DNA of 64,000 bases, taken from the NCBI RefSeq assembly GCF_002242805.1, contig NZ_MCGQ01000042.1:62001-126000 (forward strand). Reading direction: 5' to 3'. Shown piece by piece: positions 34,326-43,400 of this stretch; the stretch's first letter is position 1; each line of letters starts with the position of its first letter. The notes below the pieces were generated by a model that was not told where the DNA came from, did no database searches, and was given only the letters and a program-made list of their open reading frames with translations. The translations under genes were made by a program, and so were the position numbers. Source of the stretch: Streptomyces diastatochromogenes (lineage in GTDB: Bacteria > Actinomycetota > Actinomycetes > Streptomycetales > Streptomycetaceae).

Positions 34326-35438
34326 ATGAATACGCCACCATCGCCACCTGAAGCGGAGCGGACTGACGGATCATCCGTCCAGATCGGCGCTCTCGTTCCG
34401 CTGACTCGGCCTGGCTGGGCCGAGGCAGGCCGACACTTGCTCGCCGGACTCGAGTTGGCCGTCCACGAGGTCAACGATGCCGGCGGGATCGTCGGACGAC
34501 CACTCGAGCTGGTGGTCCGAGACACCGCGGCCGATCCACAGAGGGCCGCAGCGGCCGTAGACGAATTTGCTCGCTTGGGCGTGGCCGCCTTGGCGGGGGA
34601 GTACCACAGCGTCGTCGCTCGCGCTGCTGCCGCCAGGGCCGACGCCCTCGGCCTGCCGTTCCTCTGCTCGTCAGCGGTTCTCGACGCGCTCACCGAACAG
34701 CCGACGGAATGGGTCGCGCGCCTGTCCCCGCCGCAGTCCCGCGGGTGGCAGTTCTACGCGGACTTCCTCCTCGGCGCGGGCCACAGCCGAATCGCCGTAG
34801 CAGCCCAGCCGAGCGTCTACTGGGCATCTGGGACCCGCATTCTGCGGGACTACCTTGCTCCGCGCGGCGGCACCGTCATCGAACTCGACATGAGCGCGCT
34901 CAGCCCCACGGCCTTGTGTGACGAGCTCGTCGACCATCGCGCGACAGCCCTCCTTCTTCTGGTCGGCCACCCGGAGCCGGCAGTGCCGATCGTCAAGTCC
35001 GTCCGCCGCGACCAGCGCCTCGCCGAGATCATGATCGGTGCTCCGGCCGGGCAACCGGAGTTCGCCGAATGGGCGACGTTGCTGGGCGACGACAGTGCCG
35101 GGGTCCCGTTCTTGCGCTACTTGCCCGAGCGCCTCAGCCCACTCGGTGCACGAGTCGAGAAGGCCCTCCGTGAGCGGCTGGCCGAAGCGCCCTCCTTCGT
35201 CGCCTTCGAGGGCTACGACACGGTCACCGTCCTCGCCGATGTGCTGGGTTCTCACGGCGCGGACCGGGCGCGCACCGCCGAATCCTGGCCGCGCGTTGCA
35301 GTCGAAGGCACCCGCGGGCAGATCCAGTTCTCCCGCACGCCAGGCATCAGCGTTTGGCAATGGGCTTGGACACCCATCCAAGTCGTTGATCGAGATCCGG
35401 CGCAACCCGATCGCTTTCGGATCCTGCACACCGGATGA
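34326..35438 (+). CDS. Branched-chain amino-acid-type substrate-binding protein lacking a signal peptide
   Basis: A 370-aa periplasmic-binding-protein fold of the Leu/Ile/Val-binding (Peripla_BP_6) type: IGALVPLTRPGWAEAGRHLL, GLELAVHEVNDAGGIVGRPL, VRDTAADPQRAAAAVDEFAR, WVARLSPPQSRGWQFYADFL and FVAFEGYDTVTVLADVL. It has no signal peptide or lipobox (it starts MNTPPSPPEAERTDGSSVQI) and no permease or ATPase neighbours. It may be a cytoplasmic sensor module or have lost its export signal. The ATG at 34326 lacks a strong ribosome site. Confidence 0.82.
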   Translation: MNTPPSPPEAERTDGSSVQIGALVPLTRPGWAEAGRHLLAGLELAVHEVNDAGGIVGRPLELVVRDTAADPQRAAAAVDEFARLGVAALAGEYHSVVARAAAARADALGLPFLCSSAVLDALTEQPTEWVARLSPPQSRGWQFYADFLLGAGHSRIAVAAQPSVYWASGTRILRDYLAPRGGTVIELDMSALSPTALCDELVDHRATALLLLVGHPEPAVPIVKSVRRDQRLAEIMIGAPAGQPEFAEWATLLGDDSAGVPFLRYLPERLSPLGARVEKALRERLAEAPSFVAFEGYDTVTVLADVLGSHGADRARTAESWPRVAVEGTRGQIQFSRTPGISVWQWAWTPIQVVDRDPAQPDRFRILHTG

Positions 35439-35459
35439 GAGGGCACGGAGGTCGCGGGG

Positions 35460-35800
35460 CCGGCCTCGGCGGCCTGTTCCAGCAGGCCCCGTGCGCAGTC
35501 CGCGCAGCGCATGGCGGTCTTCTCGTGAAGCCCGAACATCTCAGCAAGGTGGAGGGGGTCGGGGCCTCGGACTATGGCCTCATGAATGCCCCCAGCCCCC
35601 TGGATCGCGAGCAAGTCCAGCCCGCTCTCACAGAGTTGGGACGCGCAGAAATTCCGCAGGACGTGCGGTGTCAGCTTCTCGCCCCACCCGGGCAGGTGTG
35701 CTTTGGACGCGGCCTTGAGCCCGCTGCGCGGGGCGCCGTCGCTCACCCGGCGAGAGGAGCCGTCGGCGTTCTTACGCTCTGAGAGGTTGTTCTGTGGGTC
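35460..35800 (-). pseudogene. Tyrosine recombinase, C-terminal remnant
   Basis: LSERKNADGSSRRVSDGAPR, KAHLPGWGEKLTPHVLRNFC, ASQLCESGLDLLAIQ, i.e. the HxLR catalytic segment (here HVLRNF), joined to a second recombinase piece (GPDPLHLAEMFGLHEKTAMR). The opening residues continue the sequence of the N-terminal remnant at 37.8 kb (PLFPSE), on the same strand and in the right order, so the two are probably halves of one gene. Confidence 0.7.
35777..35800. repeat. Putative left end of an inserted segment
   Basis: CTCTGAGAGGTTGTTCTGTGGG, reading inward. It resembles the two copies at 36735-36754 and 37811-37830 (AGAGG.yGTT..GT..G). Together with the 7-bp CTCTGAG at 37824-37830 it brackets about 2 kb of DNA that splits a recombinase gene. 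Confidence 0.4.
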
Positions 35801-35856
35801 TTCGTCTGGATTCAGTCTGAGGTCACGTCTCCGAGATGAGTGCGACCGGGCAGGCT

Positions 35857-35886
35857 GCGGTGCCCGGCCTGAAGGCCGGGCACCGC
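35857..35886 (-). terminator. Terminator after the DUF4386-like gene
   Basis: Perfect 14-bp stem GCGGTGCCCGGCCT with a 2-nt apex, 24 bp downstream of the gene end. Confidence 0.75.
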
Positions 35887-35909
35887 GACCATCTCCTGCG
35901 CAGGCGGCG

Positions 35910-36575
35910 TCAGTGCTGCGGGGCCGGTGAGCCGACGGGTGCACGTCGTGCGGCGCTGCGGTAGGTGGAGATACCCAGCGCGAGCAGCCAGTAGCTGAGG
36001 AGCGCGCCCATCAGGGCGGTGGTGCCCCAGCCGTTCGCCGCGTAAAAGTGTGCCGGGGTGTTACCGAAGAACAGGGACGGCACGAAGATCAGGTTGGCCC
36101 CGGCCAGGACGTAAGCCGAGCGGCCGGTCCAGCGCGGCAGCAGGTTCGTACGACTGATGCCATAACCCACCGCGATCAGGAAGATCGCGAGCATGAGGCG
36201 ACCGATCGCCCCGTAGAGGATGTAAGTGCCGCTGACCGTAATGGTCGGGTCGATCGGGTGGTCGGCGGCGATGACCGCGCCAGCTTCCAGCCCGCTGGAG
36301 ACCAGGGTGATCGTCGCGTAAACCAGTCCGGTGGCGAAGGCCATCGTTCCGACCCATTCGTAGGCGGGGCTCACGCGCTTGACCAGTTCGCGGAAGGCCG
36401 TCACAAACACGATCAGGAACGCCAGCGCGATCATTGCGATCAGTAGCCTGGTCAAGACGTTCGAGTCCGGCGGCGGGCCGGAGTAGATGAAGTACAGGGG
36501 CACTTCGACGATGAAGGCGGTCGCGGCGGCGATGCCGGCGAGGCCCGTCAGGCGCCTGGCGATGGTTTCGTTCAT
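35910..36575 (-). CDS. Polytopic membrane protein, DUF4386-like
   Basis: A 221-aa integral membrane protein with about six helices (GLAGIAAATAFIVEVPLYFI; LLIAMIALAFLIVFVTAF; WVGTMAFATGLVYATITLVS; LYGAIGRLMLAIFLIAVGYG; SAYVLAGANLIFVPSLFF; TALMGALLSYWLLALGI). Start at the ATG 36575 with AGGGGGAC upstream. Layout resembles DUF4386 proteins, whose role is unknown. It lies inside the DNA that separates the two recombinase halves, so it probably arrived with that insertion. A strong terminator follows. Confidence 0.72.
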   Translation of the reverse strand: MNETIARRLTGLAGIAAATAFIVEVPLYFIYSGPPPDSNVLTRLLIAMIALAFLIVFVTAFRELVKRVSPAYEWVGTMAFATGLVYATITLVSSGLEAGAVIAADHPIDPTITVSGTYILYGAIGRLMLAIFLIAVGYGISRTNLLPRWTGRSAYVLAGANLIFVPSLFFGNTPAHFYAANGWGTTALMGALLSYWLLALGISTYRSAARRAPVGSPAPQH

Positions 36576-36734
36576 GGGTGTCCCCCTGGGGTGTCCGTGT
36601 GCTGGGTTCCTCGTCGGTTCATTGCCGATGAGGTGAATCGTGCCGCGCACGGTGCTCCTCGTCGCTGGGCCTGGACACCGAATGGGGGGTGGTCCTACCG
36701 TCACCTGCTGCCTGGCGAAGTTGCTGGTGTCGAT

Positions 36735-36754
36735 CTCAGAGGTCGTTAAGTCCG
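36735..36754. repeat. Inverted repeat, left copy
   Basis: CTCAGAGGTCGTTAAGTCCG. The reverse complement occurs at 37811-37830 with one mismatch, both facing inward like transposon ends about 1.1 kb apart. The span contains the ABM gene and no transposase. Confidence 0.65.
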
Positions 36755-37200
36755 ATCTTCCTCGGTTCGTGATCGCTCGATCGTGGTACGGATCGCCATA
36801 CGGGCCGACTGTTCGCCATGTGCATGCGGGGATGCGCGCATGGACCGAAGACCGAATCCGAGCGACCTCTTGGACGAGCAGTGGGCATTCCCCATGCGGG
36901 GCGGTGCTCCTGAGGATTGACGGTATTTCACCTCTGCCCGTGTCGGCCGCGAGCCCGCGCCCCCTCAGGGTCCGGTGTCATCCACAGGTCTGACACGGCT
37001 TCGCGCGGTCCGACCGAAGTCGTCCATCGGAACGGGAACTGCGGCTGACTTCACGGCCCGCTTACGCCGGGACGATGGAACGGTCCCCAGAAAGCAGTAC
37101 CCGTAGGGACAAGCGAGCGTCGTGAGCGTCGCCGGACCCAGTACGGCGGTGGCCCGCCTCGGTGCCGTGGGACTACCGATAGCGAGAGGAAGTATCGAAG

Positions 37201-37551
37201 ATGACCAAGCTGCAGAGCCTGGACCCGATTACGCCGATCTTCGCGCAGTTCAAGGAGAAGACCGGGCCCATCGTCCTGGCCAACACCTTCTTCGTTCCGA
37301 AGGAGAGGACCGAAGCGTTCCTGGCTCTCTTCCGGAGGCAGGCGGAGTTCATGAAGGCTCAGCCGGGATTCGTCTCCCTGCAGATGCACAAGGGAACGGC
37401 GGACAGTCAACTTCTGATGAACGTCGCGGTCTGGGAGTCGACCGAGGCTCTCGCCACGGCGTTCGGCAGCCCGGAGTTTCAGCGCACGGCTGCCGAGTTC
37501 CCCGACGACATCGTGTCGTACCCGCACATCTTCGAGCAGGTCGACGTATGA
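37201..37551 (+). CDS. Antibiotic-biosynthesis-monooxygenase (ABM) domain protein
   Basis: A 116-aa single ABM domain of the dimeric ferredoxin-like fold: GPIVLANTFFVPKERTEAFL, FRRQAEFMKAQPGFVSLQMH, LLMNVAVWESTEALATAFGS, PEFQRTA, YPHIFEQVDV. Such proteins are cofactor-free monooxygenases, haem-degrading enzymes or ligand binders; catalytic Asn/Trp residues are not enough to choose. The ATG has AGAGGAAG upstream. It is framed by the 20-bp inverted repeats at 36.7 and 37.8 kb and could be cargo of a small element. Confidence 0.85.
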   Translation: MTKLQSLDPITPIFAQFKEKTGPIVLANTFFVPKERTEAFLALFRRQAEFMKAQPGFVSLQMHKGTADSQLLMNVAVWESTEALATAFGSPEFQRTAAEFPDDIVSYPHIFEQVDV

Positions 37552-37810
37552 CACAGCAACTGTAGAGGCGTGACCGTGCTCGGCAGCGACTCCGCCCGGC
37601 GCGGCACCGTCTCCTTCCATGGTCGACGGGTTCCTCGCCCCCCCTCTCGTCCACCGCGGCGGTTCACGTCCGCCGAGTTCGAGGTGGAGGCCAAGATCCT
37701 CGCCCGCGACGGCGAAGTCCGCCCGCCCTTGACCAACGTCACCCGCTCACGCCTGGGACGACCCGTCCACCAAGTACTCCTCGAACAACCAGCACGCGGA
37801 ATATCGCAAA

Positions 37811-37830
37811 CGGACTTAACGCCCTCTGAG
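37811..37830. repeat. Inverted repeat, right copy
   Basis: CGGACTTAACGCCCTCTGAG, the reverse complement of the 36735 copy with one mismatch. Its outer edge coincides with the point where the recombinase reading frame is lost. Confidence 0.65.
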
Positions 37831-38420
37831 GGGAACAGCGGGGCGCCGGGACGGGTGTGGTCGTCGTCGAACTGGCCCCAGACGTCCTCGTTGAACCACC
37901 GCAGTGTCCGGTCGGCGCCATTGATCAGCGGGACCACCCGCTCGCGCGGCCCGGAGCCGTCGGCGCCCTTGCCGAGGCGGACGTGGGGCTTGCCGAATCG
38001 GCCCAGGTCCCACTTGATGTCGCCCAGATCGAGCCCACATGCCTCGCTCACTCGCAGGCCGACCTGGGACATCAGGTTCGAGGCGGTGTAGTTCCGTGCG
38101 GTCGGGGCGAACTTGCGGCAGGTGGCCAGCTCGCCACGTGAAGAGCGTTCCGGCCTCCGGCTCGGCGGTTGTCAAGATCCGCAGCTGGCGTCCTTCGTGC
38201 CGCGCGGCCGGTTCATCTCGTCGATCGGGCACTCGATGACCCGACCGGTCATCCGATGGAGCTCGACCTTGTGCCGCAGCTCCAGCAACATGAAGGGACA
38301 GCACGTCGGCCTCGAACCGCTCCAGCCCCTCCGCCGACGCGGGCGCCCAGTGCTCACGAAGGTCCCGTACGGCCGCCAGCGCCGCCAACCCGAGCCTCCT
38401 CGCCCTCGGCCCGACTGCGC
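37824..38420 (-). pseudogene. Tyrosine recombinase, N-terminal and core remnant with frameshifts
   Basis: Piecing frames together leftward gives LAALAAVRDLREHWAPASAE (core-binding domain), LELRHKVELHRMTGRVIECP with IDEMNRPRGTKDA, then LMSQVGLRVSEACGLDLGDI (catalytic Arg in GLRVSE), VRLGKGADGSGPRERVVPLI and HTRPGAPLFPSE. At least two frameshifts are needed. Sequence stops matching exactly at the 37.8 kb inverted repeat; the C-terminal piece is found at 35.5-35.8 kb. Confidence 0.75.
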
Positions 38421-38465
38421 ACGTACGGACGCCCGGCTCTTCCCCGGACATCCCGCCCAGGCCGG

Positions 38466-38807
38466 CTACCAGATCTTGGGCCGCCGCTTGTTCCGCACTG
38501 CCCAGTCCACCGCATGGTCCTGCTTCGCCGCGAAGTTCCCGAAGTCCAGTGGCCGGCGGCTCTCGTCGACCATCGCAACACAGAACAATTCCCGACCAAC
38601 GGCGGCAGCAAGAGGCGGTGGAGTCGTCTCCACCAGGTCAGCCACCTGCCCATAGAGCGGATCGGAGACCGCAGCGAACCTCAGCCGTTCCACGAGCTTG
38701 GCGCGGGCCTGTTCCCCGGTGAAATAGGGCTCGTGCGCCCCGTCGATCTGACGGCCGTTGCCATGCGCATCGAACCCGCTCCATAACCACGCCCAGAGCC
38801 CGTCCAT
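38466..38807 (-). CDS. Hypothetical protein
   Basis: A 113-aa soluble protein from the ATG at 38807, which has GGAGGAGGGGGCGGGG upstream. It begins MDGLWAWLWSGFDAHGNGRQ and contains HEPYFTGEQARAKLVERLRF, FAAVSDPLYGQVADLV and ends DHAVDWAVRNKRRPKIW. It has no signal or membrane helix. High GC3 and a strong ribosome site support a real gene, but I recognise no family. Confidence 0.55.
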   Translation of the reverse strand: MDGLWAWLWSGFDAHGNGRQIDGAHEPYFTGEQARAKLVERLRFAAVSDPLYGQVADLVETTPPPLAAAVGRELFCVAMVDESRRPLDFGNFAAKQDHAVDWAVRNKRRPKIW

Positions 38808-39120
38808 CCCCGCCCCCTCCTCCGACAGATGGCATGGGACTGTCAAACTACCGGAGGCGGTACGGGCCCTGACAGCGTTTGGCGCACCTCGCACATCCCG
38901 CACACATCCTTGCCCTCCGTGGAACGGTACGCCCGACCCGGCGTCGACACCGCAGGCCCACAGCTCCGTGGCCAGGGGGTTCGCCATCTCGCCGGTGTCT
39001 CGTCGTGGTCTGACGTAACTTCGGGATTTGTGAAGCATTCTCACGCGGAGGGTCCGGTTGCCAGACGAAGCGTTCGGAGTCACCGGCGACGAGTAGATGT
39101 GGGCGTGCTGAGGGCAGCCT

Positions 39121-39897
39121 TCAGCGTCGACTCCGCAAAAAGGATCCGAGGGCCAGACCAGTGCCCAGCCCGATCAAGGCGCCGGCCGAGGTCCGCCATC
39201 GGTGCGATGCCCATGCGGCAGGCGTGGGAGGCGGGCTGGGAGCACGCGGAGAGTGAGCCGGTGGTCCGGCAGCGACAGCGCGCGCGTGCTCCTCGCCCAC
39301 GACGGTCACGAACCGACGACCGATACGGCTCCCGGACGAACCGGCGATCCATGACGTCTGAGCCCTGCCCCAGTAGTCGCGCCCGGCCTCCCCGGTGAAC
39401 ATCCCGGACAGCATGTCCCGAAGGAGACTCTCGGGAATCATCCCGATTTCGAAGCCCATCCACGCATAGTTCATCATCAGATCGGAATAGACATGCCGTT
39501 TCTGCTTCTCCGGCTCGACGATGTCCGTGTGGCCCCAGACGGGCTGGAAGAGCGCCATGTCGTCAAGCTCCAACCGGACCAGTTCAAGGTAGTAGGTGCG
39601 AATCCCCTGGATCTGCTCCGCCCTGGCCTGCCGGTTCTGAACGATCAGCGACACCGCGACGCCGGCCAACGCCAGCGTCGAGACGATCGCCGACGTGAAG
39701 CCGTACGCGGCACCGATCTGACTCAGCCGGTTCCAGTCCACGCCCTTGGAGCCGGACATCTCCTCCAGCACGAAAGGCGACAAGAGCACCACCGTTAGTG
39801 CAATCGCCGCAGCGGCGACCAGCCCCAGAGACTTGGCCATCCGGCGAGCCACCGATGCTGCCCCCGCCGGATGATGACGAACTATCAGGTCGATCAA
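39121..39897 (-). CDS. DUF6082 family protein
   Basis: A 258-aa protein with two N-terminal membrane helices (LGLVAAAAIALTVVLLSPFV; AAYGFTSAIVSTLALAGVAV) followed by a cytoplasmic domain: QNRQARAEQIQGIRTYYLEL, DDMALFQPVWG, MNYAWMGFEIGMIPESLLRD. This layout is that of DUF6082, abundant in actinomycetes and of unknown role. The C-terminal 60 residues are low-complexity (Pro/Ala) and end in a weakly hydrophobic GALIGLGTGLALGSFL, which is unusual and may reflect a frameshift after YWGRAQTSW. Confidence 0.72.
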   Translation of the reverse strand: MIDLIVRHHPAGAASVARRMAKSLGLVAAAAIALTVVLLSPFVLEEMSGSKGVDWNRLSQIGAAYGFTSAIVSTLALAGVAVSLIVQNRQARAEQIQGIRTYYLELVRLELDDMALFQPVWGHTDIVEPEKQKRHVYSDLMMNYAWMGFEIGMIPESLLRDMLSGMFTGEAGRDYWGRAQTSWIAGSSGSRIGRRFVTVVGEEHARAVAAGPPAHSPRAPSPPPTPAAWASHRWRTSAGALIGLGTGLALGSFLRSRR

Positions 39898-40426
39898 CCC
39901 CAGGCCGGCCTGCCCCTGTGACTAGGCCGAGCCTGGGCAGCCTACTTCCAGCCGACGAACAAGCCCTGTGGTGGCGACATCTCGGGCAGCTGTGGAATCC
40001 GCCAGTCGGCGTCGGATTGAGCTGCGAGGTCGGTCAGGGACCGGGTTGCGGGGCGCATGTCGGTCACGCTCTGGCCGTCCTCTGGGACCATCGCGTCGAG
40101 GCGGACCAAGTATGCGATGCAGCCGGGAGTACGGGCGTATCAGGCTGTCGGCCCAGTCCGCCCGGGATCCTGCCGGTAGGCCTCGGCGGGCCGTCCGTGC
40201 CGGTCGGTTCTGTGGACAACGGCCGCTGTGTTCCCCTCCGTTGTGTCGGCCGTCGACGCTGCCGTCGTTGTGGTGAAGGCGCCTCGTAACGCGTGGAGCC
40301 CTATCCGGCGTTGTCCCCTCTGGCAGGCCTCGGGGGCACTAGCCTGTCCTCGATCAGCGACGACACCTGCCCGCCCGCGGCCCGTTGCGGGGGAGCGGAC
40401 TGGGATCATCGGTCGCGGGGGGATGC
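39898..40426. other. No gene recognised
   Basis: A plus-strand frame (about 39910-40130) reads LPADEQALWWRHLGQLWNPP and VGHALAVLWDHRV and might be the tail of a lost gene, but it has no start and no recognised motif. The rest is likely the promoter region of the CHAT gene. Confidence 0.35.
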
Positions 40427-43400
40427 ATGGCCGACGAGAAGCAGTGGGACCACGGCGGGGGAGACGTTGCGGCGCTCCGGGCCTGGGCCGCCGTCGCCGT
40501 TCGCCAGGCGCACGAGCTGTGGCCCCAAGCGCGGAAGAATCCGCAGCTGCCCGCGTTGCTGCTCGTGACCGAGCATCTTTCCACCGTCGAGAGGCTGTTA
40601 CCGGCGGAGGACCCGGCCCGGGCGGCCGTTGTGCCCTGGCTCGGGCTGCTGATGAAGGCGCGGCTCAAGGGCCGGCCGCACGCCGATCCGCGGGAGCGGG
40701 CGGCTGCCCTGAGCCATCTCCGGTGGACCGACCGTGCCAGGCCGCTGGACGACCGGCTCGCCATGATGGCCCGGGGCAACCTGGCCGAGCTGCTCATCCC
40801 GCCGGGCATTCCTCCGGAGGCGCGCGACGGCTCGGGGCCGCCCGCTCTGGCCGCATCCCTGCGGGAGCAGCTGACCGAGGCCCTGAACGTTCTCGCCCGC
40901 ATCGTCGCCGGGGACCTGACGACGCGGGAGAGCATGGTGGCCGTCATGGAGAGCGTCGCGACGATGCTGTCCTCGCTCCCCGGCCCGCCCGGGGGGAGTG
41001 CGCCGTCTCCGCCTCAGGAGGGCAACGATGGTGAGGAGGAGATGGCGGGCCCGGCCGGTGCGGTGCCCCAAAGCGAGCCCGTGGAAAAGGCCCTGGCCGC
41101 CGCCGTCCAAGGGGTGCTGGACTGGGCACGCCGGGACGCGGTGCGTTTCGCACGCCTGCTGGAGTGGCTGTGCGTCACCGTGAACGAACCCCGGGTCGCC
41201 ACGGCGGACGCCGGCCGGGAGCTGGCGGATCTGGGCCTGGACCAGCCGGAGTTCGCGCCGCTGCACGAGCTGCTCGCCGCCCTCAGATCGGGCGGGCAGG
41301 ATCCCCGGTCGCTCGTCGAACGCGTCCACAGAGCCGCGCAGGCGGCCAGGGAGGTGTTGCTCGCCCTGCCTGCGGACGCACCTGAGCGGATCCGCGTCGC
41401 CAAGTTCCACGCGGCCCTGCTGGTGGCCGGGAACTTCCGGATGCCCGAAACGCTGGACTTCGGCGAGGTGGACGCGGCCGCGATGCAGCCCGACCCCGAC
41501 CCCGCGGCGCGTTCGGCCTGGCGGCGAGAGCTGAGCCTGGAACTGATCCTGTCCACCTCGATCGACAACCTGTGGGTATCGAACGGCGAGCTCGCGCGCG
41601 TGGAGCGGAGCGCGGAATGGCTCCGGGAGTGGATCGACGCCCTTGACGCGGACGGGGCGAAGGCCTCAGCCGCCCGGCGATACCTGGCCATCCTCCTCGC
41701 CCATCGCGTCGCCACCGCCGCCACGCTCGGAGGCAGCCTTCAGGACGGCGCCGCCGCCCTGTCGATGGCCGAGGTGCTGTCCGCCGCCGATGAACGCGAC
41801 GAAGTCCAGGCGCTGTTCAGCCTCTACACCGGGTTCCAACTGGCACGCCTCAGCCGAGACCAGGCCGCGCTGGTCCGCGCGGCAGAGGACCTGATCCAGA
41901 CGCTGAGCGACCGGTACGCCTCCCCTGCGCCCGACGCGGGCACACGCTTCGTCATCACCGGCATGCTGGGCCTGGCCCACAGCGAACGTGCCGCCCACAC
42001 CGGAGACCAGGCCGACCTCCGCGCCGCCGCCCGGTACCTGCGGGAGGCGGTGGAGACCGATCCGGCCACGGTCCCACCGCTGTTCGCACCGTTCTTTCCC
42101 ACTACACGGGCCCAGCTGATGACCGGGCTGGCCATGGTCGACCCCCGCCGGGAGGTCATCGACCGCGCCATCGCGGAGGTCCACCGGGTGATCGAGGAAT
42201 CGCGGACCGTCCCTTGGGAGGAAGCGCGGCTGAGGCTCGCCCTCGGCCGGGCCATGATCCGCGCGACCACCCACCGCAGTGACGTCAGCCTGCTCGACCC
42301 GTGCATCGCCGAGCTGAGCCGGGTCCGCGCCCTGGCCGCCGAAGGCCATGGCATGTCGTTGACCGTCGAGGTTCTGACGGAGCTGTCCACGGCCCACTGG
42401 ATGAGCGTGGTGACCGGTGGCCCGCGCGCGAGTGAGGACCGGAAGGCGAGCCTGGACACCCGCCGCGAGGCACTGGAGCTGATGGCCGCCGATGTCCTGC
42501 TTCAACTCGGCGCCGAGCACGCCCTGGCGGTGGCCCGGGCCGCGACCGGCCACGTGCTGTGGCTGGCCCTGCGGTGCGCCGAGGACAGCCGCCCCGCCGA
42601 GGCCGTGGAGGCGCTGGAGCTGGGTCGGGCCCTGGTGCTCCAGACGGCAGCGGCCGCACATGGCGTACCCCGGCTGCTGGCGGACCGGGGTCACTCCGAC
42701 CTGGCCGAACTGTGGCGGGCGCAGGCCCCGCAGCATCCACTGCAGCGGGATCCGCGCGAAGGGGATCGGGTTGAGGGGAACGCGGGCGAGGGGCAGCCGG
42801 CTGAGGAGGATCCGCTCCCGCCGAGGAGAGCGGCCGTGGTGGCGGCCCCGGCCCCCGGCGCTGAGCTGCCGAGCAGCCTGCGGCGCAAGGCGCTCGCCGC
42901 ACTGGGGGCGGGAAACGGCACCGGCGCACGGGAGTTGCTCGGCACTCCGGACGCCTCCGCACTGACCTCCGCGCTGGCCGCATCGGGGGCCGACGCACTG
43001 GTCTACCTGGTCCCCGGCGAGGGCTTCCGCCCTCACATCCCGGGACGCGCGCTGATCTTGCGCCCCGGTGGCGCCGAGCCCACCGTGCTGGCTCTGCCGC
43101 TGCTGCTCTCCCCGGGCAGCCACCAGTTGGAGCGTTACCTCGCCGCCGCCGCCGACCGTACCCGCAAGGCGGCCGACCCGGACGCGTCGGGTGCGTCGCG
43201 GGCGGCCGCCGAGACGGAATGGCGAGCGGCGCTGAGCGAGCTGTGCGACTGGGCCTGGCCCGCTGCCGTAGGGCCGGTCCTCGACTCCCTGGAACCCCTC
43301 GGCCGCCCGCCGCGGATCGTGCTGATCCCCTGCGGCCCCCTCGGCGTCGTCCCCTGGCATGCGGCGCGCAAGCACATCCCGCTGGGCGGTCACCGGTACG

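Noticed and set aside
32656-34374. 572-codon minus-strand frame
   Set aside because: Antisense to the DUF899 gene and the merR/lysR remnants; no recognisable domain.
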